From AP-15 sp963703745 (GTDB lineage Bacteria > Pseudomonadota > Alphaproteobacteria > ATCC43930 > CGMCC-115725): 64,000 nucleotides of DNA. Position numbers and translations under genes: made by a program. The notes beneath the pieces are model-generated. The model was not told where the DNA came from. It was given only the letters and a program-made list of their open reading frames with translations, and searched no databases. Below are positions 34,530 through 49,799 of the stretch, piece after piece (within the stretch, counting starts at the first letter, position 1; the number at the start of each line of letters is the position of its first letter). The stretch lies in the NCBI GenBank assembly GCA_963703745.1, contig CAVPFL010000007.1, forward strand, positions 682,001 through 746,000. Direction: 5' to 3'.

Positions 34530-36284
34530 CTAGCGGGTAGTGGCCTCGGCCGGGAAAGAACTCGCAAACTGCCGCTCGACCAGCCTTTCGATAAGCGCCG
34601 CAAGCGTCTGCTGGCGATAGGGCTTGGCGAGGCGAGGCAACTTTAGTTCCACGTTTCGCGCGTCGGCGTAGCCGGTCGCGATGATGACCGGCAGGCCAGG
34701 GCGGATCCGGTGAATTTCAGCCGCGAGCTCGGCGCCGGTCATCCCGGGCATTGCGTGATCGGTGATGACGATATCGATCACGGGGTCCGAGCGCAGCACC
34801 TCGATCGCTCGTGCGCCCGATCCAGCCCCGATCACCGAATGGCCGAGATCTTCGAGCATCGCCACGGTGCCGACTGCAACAATCGGATCGTCATCGACGA
34901 CCAGCACCCGAAAAGTGCGAGCGGTGCCGGCGGATGACGAGTTTGCTGCCGGTTTCAGCTCGTGCGTGTCGGCTTGATCCGACACCGGAAGCCAGAGCTC
35001 GACATCAGTGCCGGCGTTTGGCCGGCTTTTGATGCGAATGGCGCCGTCCGACTGGGCGACTAGGCCGTCCACCATCGACAGCCCGAGGCCGGTACCGCGA
35101 CCCGTACCCTTGGTCGTGAAAAACGGCTCGGTCGCCCGCTTGAGCGTGGCCTCGTCCATTCCACAACCCGTGTCTTGGACTCTGATGCACACGTAGTCGC
35201 CGGGTGCCAGAGCCGGCACGTCGCCGGCCGCGATCTGCTCGTGATACCCGGTAATCGTGAGCGATCCGCCATCCGGCATTGCGTCCCGCGCATTGACGGC
35301 GAGGTTCAGCAGCGCGAGTTCGAGCTGGCTGGGGTCGACGCGAATGGGCGGCAAATCGATGCGAAATTCGGTTTTGATCTGAACCATGGGTCCAAGCGAG
35401 CAGCGCAGCATCTCCGCCATGCCGCCGAGGAGCTTGGCTAGATCCACCAATTCGGGCCTAAGCTCTTGCCGCCGAGCAAATGCGAGCATGCGCTTGGTCA
35501 GCGCTGCCCCCCGCTCAGCCGCCCGGATGGCCCCGTCGACGAGGCGCACCGCCCTGGAGTCGCTCGGAAGGTACCTCGTCACCAGTTCGAGATTGCCGAG
35601 CACCGCCATCAGGAGGTTGTTGAAGTCGTGTGCCACGCCGCCCGTCAACTGCCCGAGGCTCTCGAGCTTCTGCATCGCGTGCACCTGAGCGAGCGCCGCC
35701 TCGCGCTCGCGCGTGCGTTCCTCGACGCGCCGCTCGAGCTCCTCATTCGCCTGCGCGAGCTCGGCCGTCCGCTCGGCAACGCGCTGCTCCAGCTCCGTAT
35801 TCAACGTCTCGAGCTGCCGGGTCTTACGATAAAGCTCGGCAAAGACTTTTACTTTGGCCCGCAATAACTCCGGGATCACCGGAACCGGAACATAATCCAC
35901 AGCCCCGAGCTCATAGCCCCGCAACAGGTCGAGGTCGGTTACCTGCATTGCTGAGACGAAGATGATGGCGGTCTTCTGGAATCGCGGATGCTCGCGGATC
36001 ATCGAGGCCAGTTGGAACCCGTCCAGATCGGGCATGCAGACGTCGATCAGAATGATCGCGACGTTGCGCTTCAACAATATCTGCAGTGCCTCTGCCGCCG
36101 AGCCAGCCTTGATCAGATTCTCTCCGAGTTGCGCCAGGATCGCCTCGTAGCTCAGCAGCTTTGCGGGCTGGTCATCGACCAGCAGGATATCGACCTTTTC
36201 TTGGTCGGTCGCACCTGCGTTGTGCGTGCTTCGAGACGCGTCCTTCGGGCGCTCCTCGGTATGAGGTAGGTCTGTTGATGGCAT
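34530..36284 (-). CDS. Hybrid histidine kinase: REC - coiled coil - HisKA-type - ATPase - REC
   Basis: 584 residues, no membrane helix or signal. REC1 lies at about 32-150 with phosphoacceptor Asp81 (IDVCMPDLDG). The normally invariant Lys is replaced by Val in DYVPVPV. A heptad coiled coil is at 155-205. The H-box LTGGVAHDFNNLL puts the phosphorylated His at 219. N-box NLAVNARDAM is near 327 and GTGRGTGLGLSMV near 393. REC2 lies at about 458-575 with Asp509 (ITDHAMPG) and Lys554. It ends upstream of a hypothetical gene and begins 85 bases after the giant kinase on the same strand, so they may form one phosphorelay. Confidence 0.9.
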   Translation of the reverse strand: MPSTDLPHTEERPKDASRSTHNAGATDQEKVDILLVDDQPAKLLSYEAILAQLGENLIKAGSAAEALQILLKRNVAIILIDVCMPDLDGFQLASMIREHPRFQKTAIIFVSAMQVTDLDLLRGYELGAVDYVPVPVIPELLRAKVKVFAELYRKTRQLETLNTELEQRVAERTAELAQANEELERRVEERTREREAALAQVHAMQKLESLGQLTGGVAHDFNNLLMAVLGNLELVTRYLPSDSRAVRLVDGAIRAAERGAALTKRMLAFARRQELRPELVDLAKLLGGMAEMLRCSLGPMVQIKTEFRIDLPPIRVDPSQLELALLNLAVNARDAMPDGGSLTITGYHEQIAAGDVPALAPGDYVCIRVQDTGCGMDEATLKRATEPFFTTKGTGRGTGLGLSMVDGLVAQSDGAIRIKSRPNAGTDVELWLPVSDQADTHELKPAANSSSAGTARTFRVLVVDDDPIVAVGTVAMLEDLGHSVIGAGSGARAIEVLRSDPVIDIVITDHAMPGMTGAELAAEIHRIRPGLPVIIATGYADARNVELKLPRLAKPYRQQTLAALIERLVERQFASSFPAEATTR

Positions 36285-36293
36285 CAGGAGGAG

Positions 36294-36335
36294 TCCCTCA
36301 TCCCGAGGAGGCGCGAAGCGCCGTCTCGAAGGACG
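36294..36335. repeat. Dispersed palindromic repeat between the two kinase genes
   Basis: CCCTCATCCCGAGGAGGCGC, then GAAGCGCCGTCTCGAAGGACG. The core GGCGC-GAA-GCGCC is an inverted repeat. The outer parts (TCCCGAGGAG and CTCGAAGGA) are those of a repeat found in many copies in Bradyrhizobium-like genomes. It would form a hairpin in the transcript between the giant and small kinase genes. Confidence 0.6.
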
Positions 36336-36368
36336 CAGTGCGCCGATCCAGCCATCGTCAAGCCGTCT

Positions 36369-42707
<6,339 letters not shown>

Positions 42708-43118
42708 CTCCGGCTCCTCTTTGACAGAAGAATTTAGACGCCATTCTTGGAGATGGTTTGGTGCAAGGAACAATCCGTTCGCGTGTCATGCGGCCGTTGA
42801 ACTGGACTCGGGCTGCTCCCCCGCTGCAGACCAAAATAAGGAGCACTTCCCCGCATTCCCGCGTCCGGTCATCAGGTGGACCGTTAAAGAGTTAACATCC
42901 AAAAAGGCAACATAGAAGTCTCAATTGAAAGACTTACTATTCGGTTCAGTAATTTTTTGTAACGGTTGTTAATAGGCTGTAACTTGTTAAGGAAGACCGG
43001 TCAGATGCCGCGCTGGGAGAGACTGTACCGCTTCTGGCAACAACGCTTCGCCGGGAGCTAGTGAGTCAGCAAACCCTCTAGGTTTGAGATCGCTACCACC
43101 TCGCTGTCGCGCGTGGAT
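42708..43118. other. Upstream region of the giant kinase
   Basis: About 410 bases. 42890-43000 is AT-rich with TTAAC and TAACA repeats and probably holds the minus-strand promoter of the kinase, but no clear -35/-10 pair was found. No gene is supported. The left edge of the decayed SDR copy begins at about 43119. Confidence 0.45.
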
Positions 43119-43473
43119 CCCGGCAGGCGAGGGCGAGAAAAGCATCGGTCACACTTTCGGGCAGCGGCCGGCGGGTCGCGTCCTCGCTGGGAAAGGCGCC
43201 GGCGCGCAACCGGGTGCGAACGATGCCGGGATCGATCCGGTTGGCGGGTATGCTTGTCTTGGCGATCTCGCGGCAGAGATCTTGACCGGCATTTCGAGAC
43301 CAGCCTTGCTGACCGCGTAGGGTCCCCTATAGGGAAAAAAGGTCCCGCGCCACTGCCGCGGTGACGAAGATCGCACGCCCCGTGAAGACGGCGCGCAATA
43401 TCGGGTCGATCAGGCGCCAGTTCATGGTCAGGTTGGAGGTCTACGACCTCCGCCCAGGTCGCATGGGGTCGAA
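43119..43473 (-). pseudogene. Decayed partial copy of the neighbouring SDR gene (3' half)
   Basis: The stretch is collinear with 43600-43961 of the intact SDR at an offset of about 480 bases. Shared pieces include the reverse complements of ATGCCGGGATCGATC and CTTGCTGACCGC. A minus-strand frame still reads FPYRGPYAVSKAGLEM, compared with FPYWGPYAVSKAGLEM in the intact gene, then diverges because of several indels, including a loss of about nine bases. It covers only the C-terminal half and has no start. A tandem duplication followed by decay explains it. Confidence 0.75.
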
Positions 43474-43562
43474 AATCGAGTGGAGTATTTTATGCGAGGC
43501 CAATGGAGGTCTGATGTTTCAGAGCCTTGGCCGGCTCGCCGCGAGCGAAGCTTGTCCCGAGA

Positions 43563-44282
43563 TTACACCGCGTCCAGCTCGCCATTACGACTGCAGTCCG
43601 GCAGGGCTAGGGCGAGAAAGGCGTCGGTCACGCTCTCGGGCGGCGGCAGGCGGGTCGGGTCTTCGCCGGGAAAGGCGCGGGCGCGCAGCCGGGTGCGCAC
43701 GATGCCGGGATCGATCAGGTTGGCGCGCACTTGGGTCTTGGCGATCTCGCCGGCATAGATTCTGACCAGCATTTCGAGGCCGGCCTTGCTGACCGCATAG
43801 GGGCCCCAATAGGGGAAAATGTCTCGCGCCACTTCTGCGGTGACGAAGATCGCGCGCCCAGCAGGGGCGGCGCGCAATAGCGGGTCCATCGCCCGGATCA
43901 AGCGCCAGTTCGCGGTCAGATTCAGGTCCACGACCTCGGCCCAGGTCGCGGGGTCGATATGGCCAAGCGGTGAGAAGACGCCGAATTCAGCGGCGTTGCC
44001 AACCAGGATATCGAGCCGGCCCCAGCGCTCGAACAGCGCCGCCGCCAGTTCGTCGATCTTGATGAAATCGCGCAGGTCGACCGGAACGAGCGTGGCACTC
44101 CCGCCGGCAACCCTAACCGCGTCGTCGACCTCCTCGAGACCGCCGACGGTGCGCGCCGCCAAAATTAAATGCGCTCCCTCTCGGGCAAAGCGCACAGCGA
44201 CGGCCGCACCGATGCCGCGTGAGGCGCCGGTGATCAGCGCGACCTTCCCGGCGAGGCAGCCGGGTTGTGCCGGAACCTTCAA
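43563..44282 (-). CDS. Short-chain dehydrogenase/reductase (SDR) downstream of purF
   Basis: 239 residues. NAD(P) motif TGASRGIG at about 19-26, DILVGNAAEFG in place of the usual NNAG, and the catalytic YAVSK (Tyr about 158, Lys about 162). The ATG overlaps the purF stop by four bases (ATGA), so the gene is co-translated with purF, a common alphaproteobacterial arrangement whose reason is unknown. The substrate is not predictable. The C-terminal half is duplicated in the decayed copy downstream. Confidence 0.88.
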   Translation of the reverse strand: MKVPAQPGCLAGKVALITGASRGIGAAVAVRFAREGAHLILAARTVGGLEEVDDAVRVAGGSATLVPVDLRDFIKIDELAAALFERWGRLDILVGNAAEFGVFSPLGHIDPATWAEVVDLNLTANWRLIRAMDPLLRAAPAGRAIFVTAEVARDIFPYWGPYAVSKAGLEMLVRIYAGEIAKTQVRANLIDPGIVRTRLRARAFPGEDPTRLPPPESVTDAFLALALPDCSRNGELDAV

Positions 44283-45733
44283 ACGGGTTCGGCGAGCAAC
44301 GAGAGTTGTACGGCGACCTTGCCGTCGTCGGCATCGATATGCGGGATCGGATAATCGCCGGTAAAGCAGGCGTCGCAGAAGCGCGGTGCCAAGTCATCGC
44401 GTCCCGGCTCGCCCATCGCCCGGTAGAGCCCGTCGATCGACAGGAAAGCGAGGCTGTCGACGCCGATCAACTCCGCCATCCCATCGACATCCAAGCGGGC
44501 GGCGAGCAGCTGATCGCGCTCCGGGGTGGCGATACCGTAAAAGCACGGGTGGCGCGTCGGCGGGCTCGAGATCCGCATGTGGACCGCGCGCGCTCCAGCG
44601 CGCCGGACCATCTCGACGATCTTGATCGAGGTGGTGCCGCGCACGATCGAATCGTCGACGAGGATGACACGTTTGCCGGTGAGATTGGCTCGGCTCGCAT
44701 TATGCTTTAATCGGACGCCGAGGTGACGGATCTGGTCGGTCGGCTCGATGAAGGTCCTACCAACGTAATGGTTGCGGATAATCCCGAGCTCGAAGGGGAG
44801 TCCGGATTCCTGGGCATAGCCGATCGCTGCGGGGACGCCCGAATCGGGGACCGGCACGACGATGTCGGCATCGACCGGACTCTCGCGAGAGAGTTCCCGC
44901 CCGATGCGCTTGCGCGCCTCGTAGACGCTCCGCCCTTCTACGACGCTGTCCGGGCGGGCGAAGTAAATGTGCTCGAAGACGCAGAAACGGGTGTCGCGAT
45001 GGTCGAATGGCCGCAGACTGCGTACGCCTCGCGCGCCAATGATGACGATCTCTCCCGCTGCGATATCGCGGACGAATTCGGCGCCGATGATGTCGAGCGC
45101 ACAAGTCTCCGAGGCGAGGATCCAGGCGTCGGCGAGACGGCCGAGAACCAGCGGACGCACGCCGAGCGGATCGCGCACCCCAATGATTCCATCCTGCGAG
45201 AGTGCCACCAACGAGAAGGCGCCCTGGACTTGCCGCAACGCGTCGACCAGCCGGTCGACGACGGTCTCCTTGAGGCTGGTAGCGATCAGGTGAACGATGA
45301 CTTCGGTATCACTCGTCGATTGGAACAGGCTGCCTCGACGTACCAGCTGGCGCCGAACCTGGTAGGAGTTTGTCAGATTGCCGTTGTGGCAGATGGCGAG
45401 CCCGCCGAACTCGAAATCAGCGAAGAGCGGTTGCACGTTGCGCAGCGCGACCTCGCCGGTCGTCGCGTAGCGGACATGGCCGATGGCAGCGCTGCCGGGC
45501 AGCCGGCCGATTACCTCCTTGGAGCTGAAATTGTCGCTGACTTGGCCCAGCCCGCGATGGGCGCTAAATTGTTCGCCATCATAGGCGACGATTCCGGTCG
45601 CCTCCTGGCCACGATGCTGCAGCGCGTGCAGGCCGAGGGCGGTCAGCGCCGCCGAGTCCGGGTGGCCATAGACCCCGAAGACACCGCATTCGTCGTGGAA
45701 GTGGTCCGTATGGAACGGATCGGTCCTCGCCAT
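44279..45733 (-). CDS. purF: Amidophosphoribosyltransferase PurF
   Basis: 484 residues. The N-terminal nucleophile is Cys16 after a 15-residue propeptide (HDE-CGVFGVYGH). Glutaminase segments (LQHRGQEATGI, ATTGEVALRN) fill the first 230 residues. The PRPP-binding loop VILVDDSIVRGTT is near 350. The enzyme makes phosphoribosylamine from PRPP and glutamine, the first step of purine synthesis. It follows cvpA, as in E. coli and alphaproteobacteria, and overlaps the SDR. Intact. Confidence 0.96.
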   Translation of the reverse strand: MARTDPFHTDHFHDECGVFGVYGHPDSAALTALGLHALQHRGQEATGIVAYDGEQFSAHRGLGQVSDNFSSKEVIGRLPGSAAIGHVRYATTGEVALRNVQPLFADFEFGGLAICHNGNLTNSYQVRRQLVRRGSLFQSTSDTEVIVHLIATSLKETVVDRLVDALRQVQGAFSLVALSQDGIIGVRDPLGVRPLVLGRLADAWILASETCALDIIGAEFVRDIAAGEIVIIGARGVRSLRPFDHRDTRFCVFEHIYFARPDSVVEGRSVYEARKRIGRELSRESPVDADIVVPVPDSGVPAAIGYAQESGLPFELGIIRNHYVGRTFIEPTDQIRHLGVRLKHNASRANLTGKRVILVDDSIVRGTTSIKIVEMVRRAGARAVHMRISSPPTRHPCFYGIATPERDQLLAARLDVDGMAELIGVDSLAFLSIDGLYRAMGEPGRDDLAPRFCDACFTGDYPIPHIDADDGKVAVQLSLLAEPV

Positions 45734-45809
45734 CCGCGATCCTCGTTTCGACTCTGAGAAATAGTGATTTCTCGGTTTGAATACGACTGGGGGGCCACGG
45801 CTGGGCCTG

Positions 45810-46475
45810 CTATCGAGCGTTCTCGATGAGCCGGTTCATGTCGCGTCGGTCGCCCGGTTTATAGATCGGCGCCTGCTCCTCACCAGGTTTCGCCGGCGAT
45901 GGCGCGACAGGGCTCGAAAGAGCGCGCATCGCCTTCTCAGCGTCCTTCGTCCGCTCCAGCGCGCGCTGGGCGTCGTCAGCCGCCGCCGCGCTCTTTATTT
46001 GAAGCGGTTCGGGGAGCGCGCTGCGCAACAGCTCTGCCCCTTGGGCAAGGAACGGTTCGCTCTTGGCCTCTTTAATCCAGCCCGGCCGATCGTTCTGCGG
46101 CAAGCTTATATCAAGCATCAGATAGGCGAGCGACACGAGAAAGGCGCCGCGTGCCAACCCGAAGATCAATCCCAGAGTTCTATCGATCGGCGATAAGGCG
46201 CTCGATTGCACAAAGCGCGCGGCGTACCCGGTCAGGATCGTCAGCACGATTAAGCTGATTACAAACAGCCCGGCACCCGCGACGAGATCGGCAAGTAGTG
46301 GCGTCGTTACAAAACGGACAACAAGCGCGTAGACGTGGTCGAACCCGTACAAGGTGGTTAGCGCCGCACCAACCCAGGCCACAATCGACAACGCTTCGCG
46401 GACAAAGCCGCGAGCAAAGGCGAATACCGCCGAAAGCGCAATGACCCCAAGGACAGCGAGATCAAAACTGTTCAC
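45810..46475 (-). CDS. cvpA: CvpA family membrane protein
   Basis: 221 residues. Four membrane helices in the first 130 residues (starting NSFDLAVLGVIALSAVFAFARGFVREAL) contain the family's conserved RG.VREAL motif and SPIDRTLGLIFGLARG. A charged, likely disordered C-terminal tail follows. CvpA is named for colicin V production in E. coli and is linked to envelope stress tolerance; its biochemical role is uncertain. Its position between radA and purF is conserved. The start overlaps the radA stop by four bases. Confidence 0.9.
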   Translation of the reverse strand: MNSFDLAVLGVIALSAVFAFARGFVREALSIVAWVGAALTTLYGFDHVYALVVRFVTTPLLADLVAGAGLFVISLIVLTILTGYAARFVQSSALSPIDRTLGLIFGLARGAFLVSLAYLMLDISLPQNDRPGWIKEAKSEPFLAQGAELLRSALPEPLQIKSAAAADDAQRALERTKDAEKAMRALSSPVAPSPAKPGEEQAPIYKPGDRRDMNRLIENAR

Positions 46476-48016
46476 GACGCAACCTCGATCCGGCGTTGTC
46501 GCGGTAACGGGCCGCGCGGCGATCGCGCGGGGGCCAAGCGCTCGACGAGCTCCTTCAGATGGCCGATAGACGCCGTCTCGAGTCCGGTCGCGACGGCCGC
46601 TCCGCGCCTTTTCTCTCGGCGGATCGGCATCCAGGCTTCGGCGAAACCGAGCTTTGCGGCTTCTTTGAGCCGCGACTCGGTATGGCTAACCGGGCGCACA
46701 TCACCCGAAAGGGCAATCTCGCCAAACACGACAGTCTCTACAGGCACTGCCGTCTCGGTCATGGCCGAGACAAGTGCCGCTGCGACTGCGAGATCGGCTG
46801 CTGGTTCGACAATGCGCAACCCACCGGCAATGTTGAGATAGATGTCGTTCGCGCCGACGGACAAACCGCAGCGTGCGTCGAGCACCGCCGTGATCATCGC
46901 CAACCGCGTTCCGTCCCATCCGACGACTGCCCGACGCGGCGTCCCGAGCACAGCCGGGGCGACCAGTGCCTGAATTTCGACCAGCATCGGCCGAGTACCT
47001 TCCATGCCGGCAAATACCGCCGAGCCACTGATCTGCCTGCTGCTCGATCCCACCCCGTCGTTTTCTTCGGCATCCGCTCCTACAACGCCGAATGCATGCT
47101 GTCCCGCTTCAGGACGCCCCGCGAGAAACAGGGCCGAGGGGTTCGGGACCTCAACCAGTCCGCGGTCGCTCATCTCGAAAACGCCGATCTCGTCGGTGGC
47201 GCCGAAGCGGTTCTTGACTGCGCGCAGGATGCGGAATTGATGCCCTCGTTCGCCCTCGAAATAGAGCACCGTGTCGACCATGTGCTCAAGCACGCGCGGG
47301 CCCGCGATGACGCCCTCTTTAGTCACGTGGCCGACAAGGACCAAGACGAAGCCGCGCCGTTTCGCCAAGCGGATCAATTCTTGGGCCGCTGCGCGGACTT
47401 GGCTCACCGTCCCGGGGGCACTGTCCAAGGTGTCGAGATACATCGTTTGGATCGAGTCGACGACGACCAAGTCGGGCGTGTCTTCCCGATCGAGCGATGC
47501 GATGATGTCCCGCACGTTGCTCGCAGCAGCCAGCAGCATCGGGCTGGCGGTCACCCCGAGCCGCTCCGCACGCATGCGAACTTGGTCGATTGCCTCTTCG
47601 CCAGTGATGTAGGCGGCGGTCGGGGGCCGCGTTTTCAGCTCTGCTGGGCGCTCCTCAATAGACGGTGCGATCGCAGCTGCCGCCTGGAGCAACAAGGTTG
47701 ACTTGCCGATACCGGGATCGCCGCCGACCAGGATTGCCGAGCCGGGCACGAGCCCGCCGCCGCAAACACGGTCGAGTTCGGCAATACCGGTTTGTCGGCG
47801 CGGCGGCAGCATGCTCGGCCCAGTCAGGCCGACAAAGCCGAGAGTGCGACCACCGCGACGATCGAGGCTGCGCTTACCGATCCCGCTGGGTAGTTCCTCG
47901 CGCGGCAGTTCCTCGATCAAGCTGTTCCAGGCGCCGCAGCCATCGCAGCGGCCGGTCCATTTCTGGCACACAGCGGCGCATTGCTGGCAAACAAAGCGAG
48001 CCTGCGGCCGCGCCAT
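46472..48016 (-). CDS. radA: DNA repair protein RadA
   Basis: 514 residues. An N-terminal zinc finger has Cys10, Cys13, Cys24 and Cys27. The Walker A motif GGDPGIGKST is near 97. The RadA-specific motif KNRFG (AVKNRFGATDEIGVFEM) follows, and the C-terminal Lon-like domain lies at about 300-480. RadA is a hexameric branch-migration helicase-like ATPase in recombination. About 225 bases separate it from mlaF upstream. cvpA overlaps its end. Confidence 0.95.
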   Translation of the reverse strand: MARPQARFVCQQCAAVCQKWTGRCDGCGAWNSLIEELPREELPSGIGKRSLDRRGGRTLGFVGLTGPSMLPPRRQTGIAELDRVCGGGLVPGSAILVGGDPGIGKSTLLLQAAAAIAPSIEERPAELKTRPPTAAYITGEEAIDQVRMRAERLGVTASPMLLAAASNVRDIIASLDREDTPDLVVVDSIQTMYLDTLDSAPGTVSQVRAAAQELIRLAKRRGFVLVLVGHVTKEGVIAGPRVLEHMVDTVLYFEGERGHQFRILRAVKNRFGATDEIGVFEMSDRGLVEVPNPSALFLAGRPEAGQHAFGVVGADAEENDGVGSSSRQISGSAVFAGMEGTRPMLVEIQALVAPAVLGTPRRAVVGWDGTRLAMITAVLDARCGLSVGANDIYLNIAGGLRIVEPAADLAVAAALVSAMTETAVPVETVVFGEIALSGDVRPVSHTESRLKEAAKLGFAEAWMPIRREKRRGAAVATGLETASIGHLKELVERLAPARSPRGPLPRQRRIEVAS

Positions 48017-48240
48017 CGGTTACTGCCGGACCGCGAAATCGCCCCAGCCGGGGCTGCTCGGGACGTCACAATGCCGTAATCCCCGTGGCCGCGCTTGGCC
48101 GGCTTGGCCCGGCCATCTACGACTTCTCTGCGCTCGCTGGAGTGCTTGGCAAAGACTTAGACGGCCGGAACGGGCCCGGCCATCGGGGGTATCAGTGGCG
48201 GAATTATCGCTATCGCGCAATCGAGACACGATCGGGCACA

Positions 48241-49026
48241 TCATGCCGCGCGAATCTCCATTCGGATCGGCCCGTCGGCGCGGCCATTGATGAATTGGTC
48301 GACGAACGCATTGCCGGAATGATCGATCTCTGCCGTCGGTCCGTGCCAGACTATGCGACCCGCGTGCAGCATCGCAATCCGATCGGCGATCTTTCGCGCA
48401 CTGACCATGTCGTGGGTGATCGAAACCGCCGTCGTACCCACTTCGCGCACGCATTTCACGATCAGATCGTTGATTACGTCGCTCATTATCGGGTCGAGGC
48501 CGGTGGTCGGCTCGTCAAAAAATATGATTTCGGGCTCGGCCGCGATCGCGCGCGCGAGCGCCACCCGCTTTTGCATGCCGCCGGAGAGTTCGGCCGGCCG
48601 CAGTTCGCCCACCGCAGGCTCAAGCCCGACAGAGGCGAGTTTCGCCAGCGCAACCTCCTTTGCCGCCTGCCGCTCCATATTGTGCCCCTGGATTAGTCCG
48701 AACCCGACATTCTCCCATACGCTGAGCGAATTGAACAGAGCACTCCCTTGGAAGAGCATGCCGAATTTCTGCATCAGGCGCTCGCGGGCGGCGCGCTTCA
48801 GGCCGATTGTTTCGGCACCGTCGATGTGAATCGATCCCGCTTCGGGGTGGAGCAGGCCGAGAATGCATTTAACCAGCACGGACTTGCCGGTGCCAGAGCC
48901 GCCAATGATCACGAGGCTTTCGCCGCTGCCACAATCGATATCGAGACCGTCCAGAACGAGTTTGCGGCCAAATGATTTCCGCAGTCCTCGTACCGCGATT
49001 TTCGGTGTCGATTGTGAGTTCGTCAT
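48241..49026 (-). CDS. mlaF: MlaF-type lipid transport ABC ATPase
   Basis: 261 residues. Walker A GGSGTGKSVL near 43, signature LSGGMQKRVALARA, Walker B IIFFDEPTTGLDPI, and the switch His in SITHDM. The family energises MlaE to move phospholipids between the inner and outer membranes. The ATG overlaps the mlaE stop by four bases, so the pair is coupled. No mlaD (MCE) gene is adjacent, so the substrate-binding subunit must come from elsewhere. Confidence 0.9.
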   Translation of the reverse strand: MTNSQSTPKIAVRGLRKSFGRKLVLDGLDIDCGSGESLVIIGGSGTGKSVLVKCILGLLHPEAGSIHIDGAETIGLKRAARERLMQKFGMLFQGSALFNSLSVWENVGFGLIQGHNMERQAAKEVALAKLASVGLEPAVGELRPAELSGGMQKRVALARAIAAEPEIIFFDEPTTGLDPIMSDVINDLIVKCVREVGTTAVSITHDMVSARKIADRIAMLHAGRIVWHGPTAEIDHSGNAFVDQFINGRADGPIRMEIRAA

Positions 49027-49799
49027 CGCCCGAAGAACGCTGCGGTGATCAAATAATCGAGGACGAGGATCAGGATTGATGCAGATACCACGGCATGAGT
49101 CGTCGCCTGGCCGACCCCCTGGGCTCCTCCTCGCGAATAGTAGCCCTGGTAGCAGCCCATCAGAGCGATGACGAACCCGAATACTGCCGCCTTAACAAGA
49201 CCCGAGACGGCATCGTTCGTCTCGAGGTGCTGCCATGTGCCATTCAGGTAGGCCTGCGGGTTGAAGTCCAGCTTGTAGACACCGACAAGAAATCCGCCAA
49301 AGACGCCAATGATGTCGGCGATCACGACCAGCATCGGCAATGTAATGATCGCGGCGATCAGGCGCGGCAGCACGAGATAACGCAGCGGGTCAGTGGATAA
49401 CGTCGTCAGCGCATCGATCTGATCGGTGACACGCATTGTCCCAATCTCCGCCGCTATCGCGGCCCCTACCCGGCCGGCTACCATCAAGCCGCTGATCACG
49501 GGCCCGAGTTCGCGCGTCACGGACAGCACGACGACCGTCGCCACCGCGCTCTCTGCGGAGAAACGGCTGAAACCGGTATAGGATTGGAGCGCCAACACCA
49601 TGCCGGTGAAGATCGCGGTTAACCCGACCACGGGGAGGGAGAAATAGCCGATATTGACCATCTCGCGCAGGATCGCGCGGAGATAGAAGGACGGCGTGAA
49701 AGCGGTTGCCAGGGCAAGGCCCGCGAATATCACAAGCCGCCCGGTGGCCGCGAGAAAGCCAAGGAAGACTGCGCCGATCGCGGCGAGAAACCTCAGCAT
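49023..49799 (-). CDS. mlaE: MlaE-type lipid transport permease
   Basis: 258 residues with about six membrane segments. Conserved pieces include FTGMVLALQSYTGFSRFSAE, VTRELGPVISGLMVAGRVGAAIAAEIGTMRVTDQIDAL and GCYQGYYSRGGAQGVGQATT, the signature of the MlaE/Ttg2B family. It forms the inner-membrane part of a phospholipid importer/exporter with MlaF. Its start overlaps the end of alr by seven bases. Confidence 0.91.
   Translation of the reverse strand: MLRFLAAIGAVFLGFLAATGRLVIFAGLALATAFTPSFYLRAILREMVNIGYFSLPVVGLTAIFTGMVLALQSYTGFSRFSAESAVATVVVLSVTRELGPVISGLMVAGRVGAAIAAEIGTMRVTDQIDALTTLSTDPLRYLVLPRLIAAIITLPMLVVIADIIGVFGGFLVGVYKLDFNPQAYLNGTWQHLETNDAVSGLVKAAVFGFVIALMGCYQGYYSRGGAQGVGQATTHAVVSASILILVLDYLITAAFFGR

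Noticed and set aside
44723..45757. 344-codon plus-strand open frame opposite purF
   Set aside because: A shadow of purF with no recognisable content.
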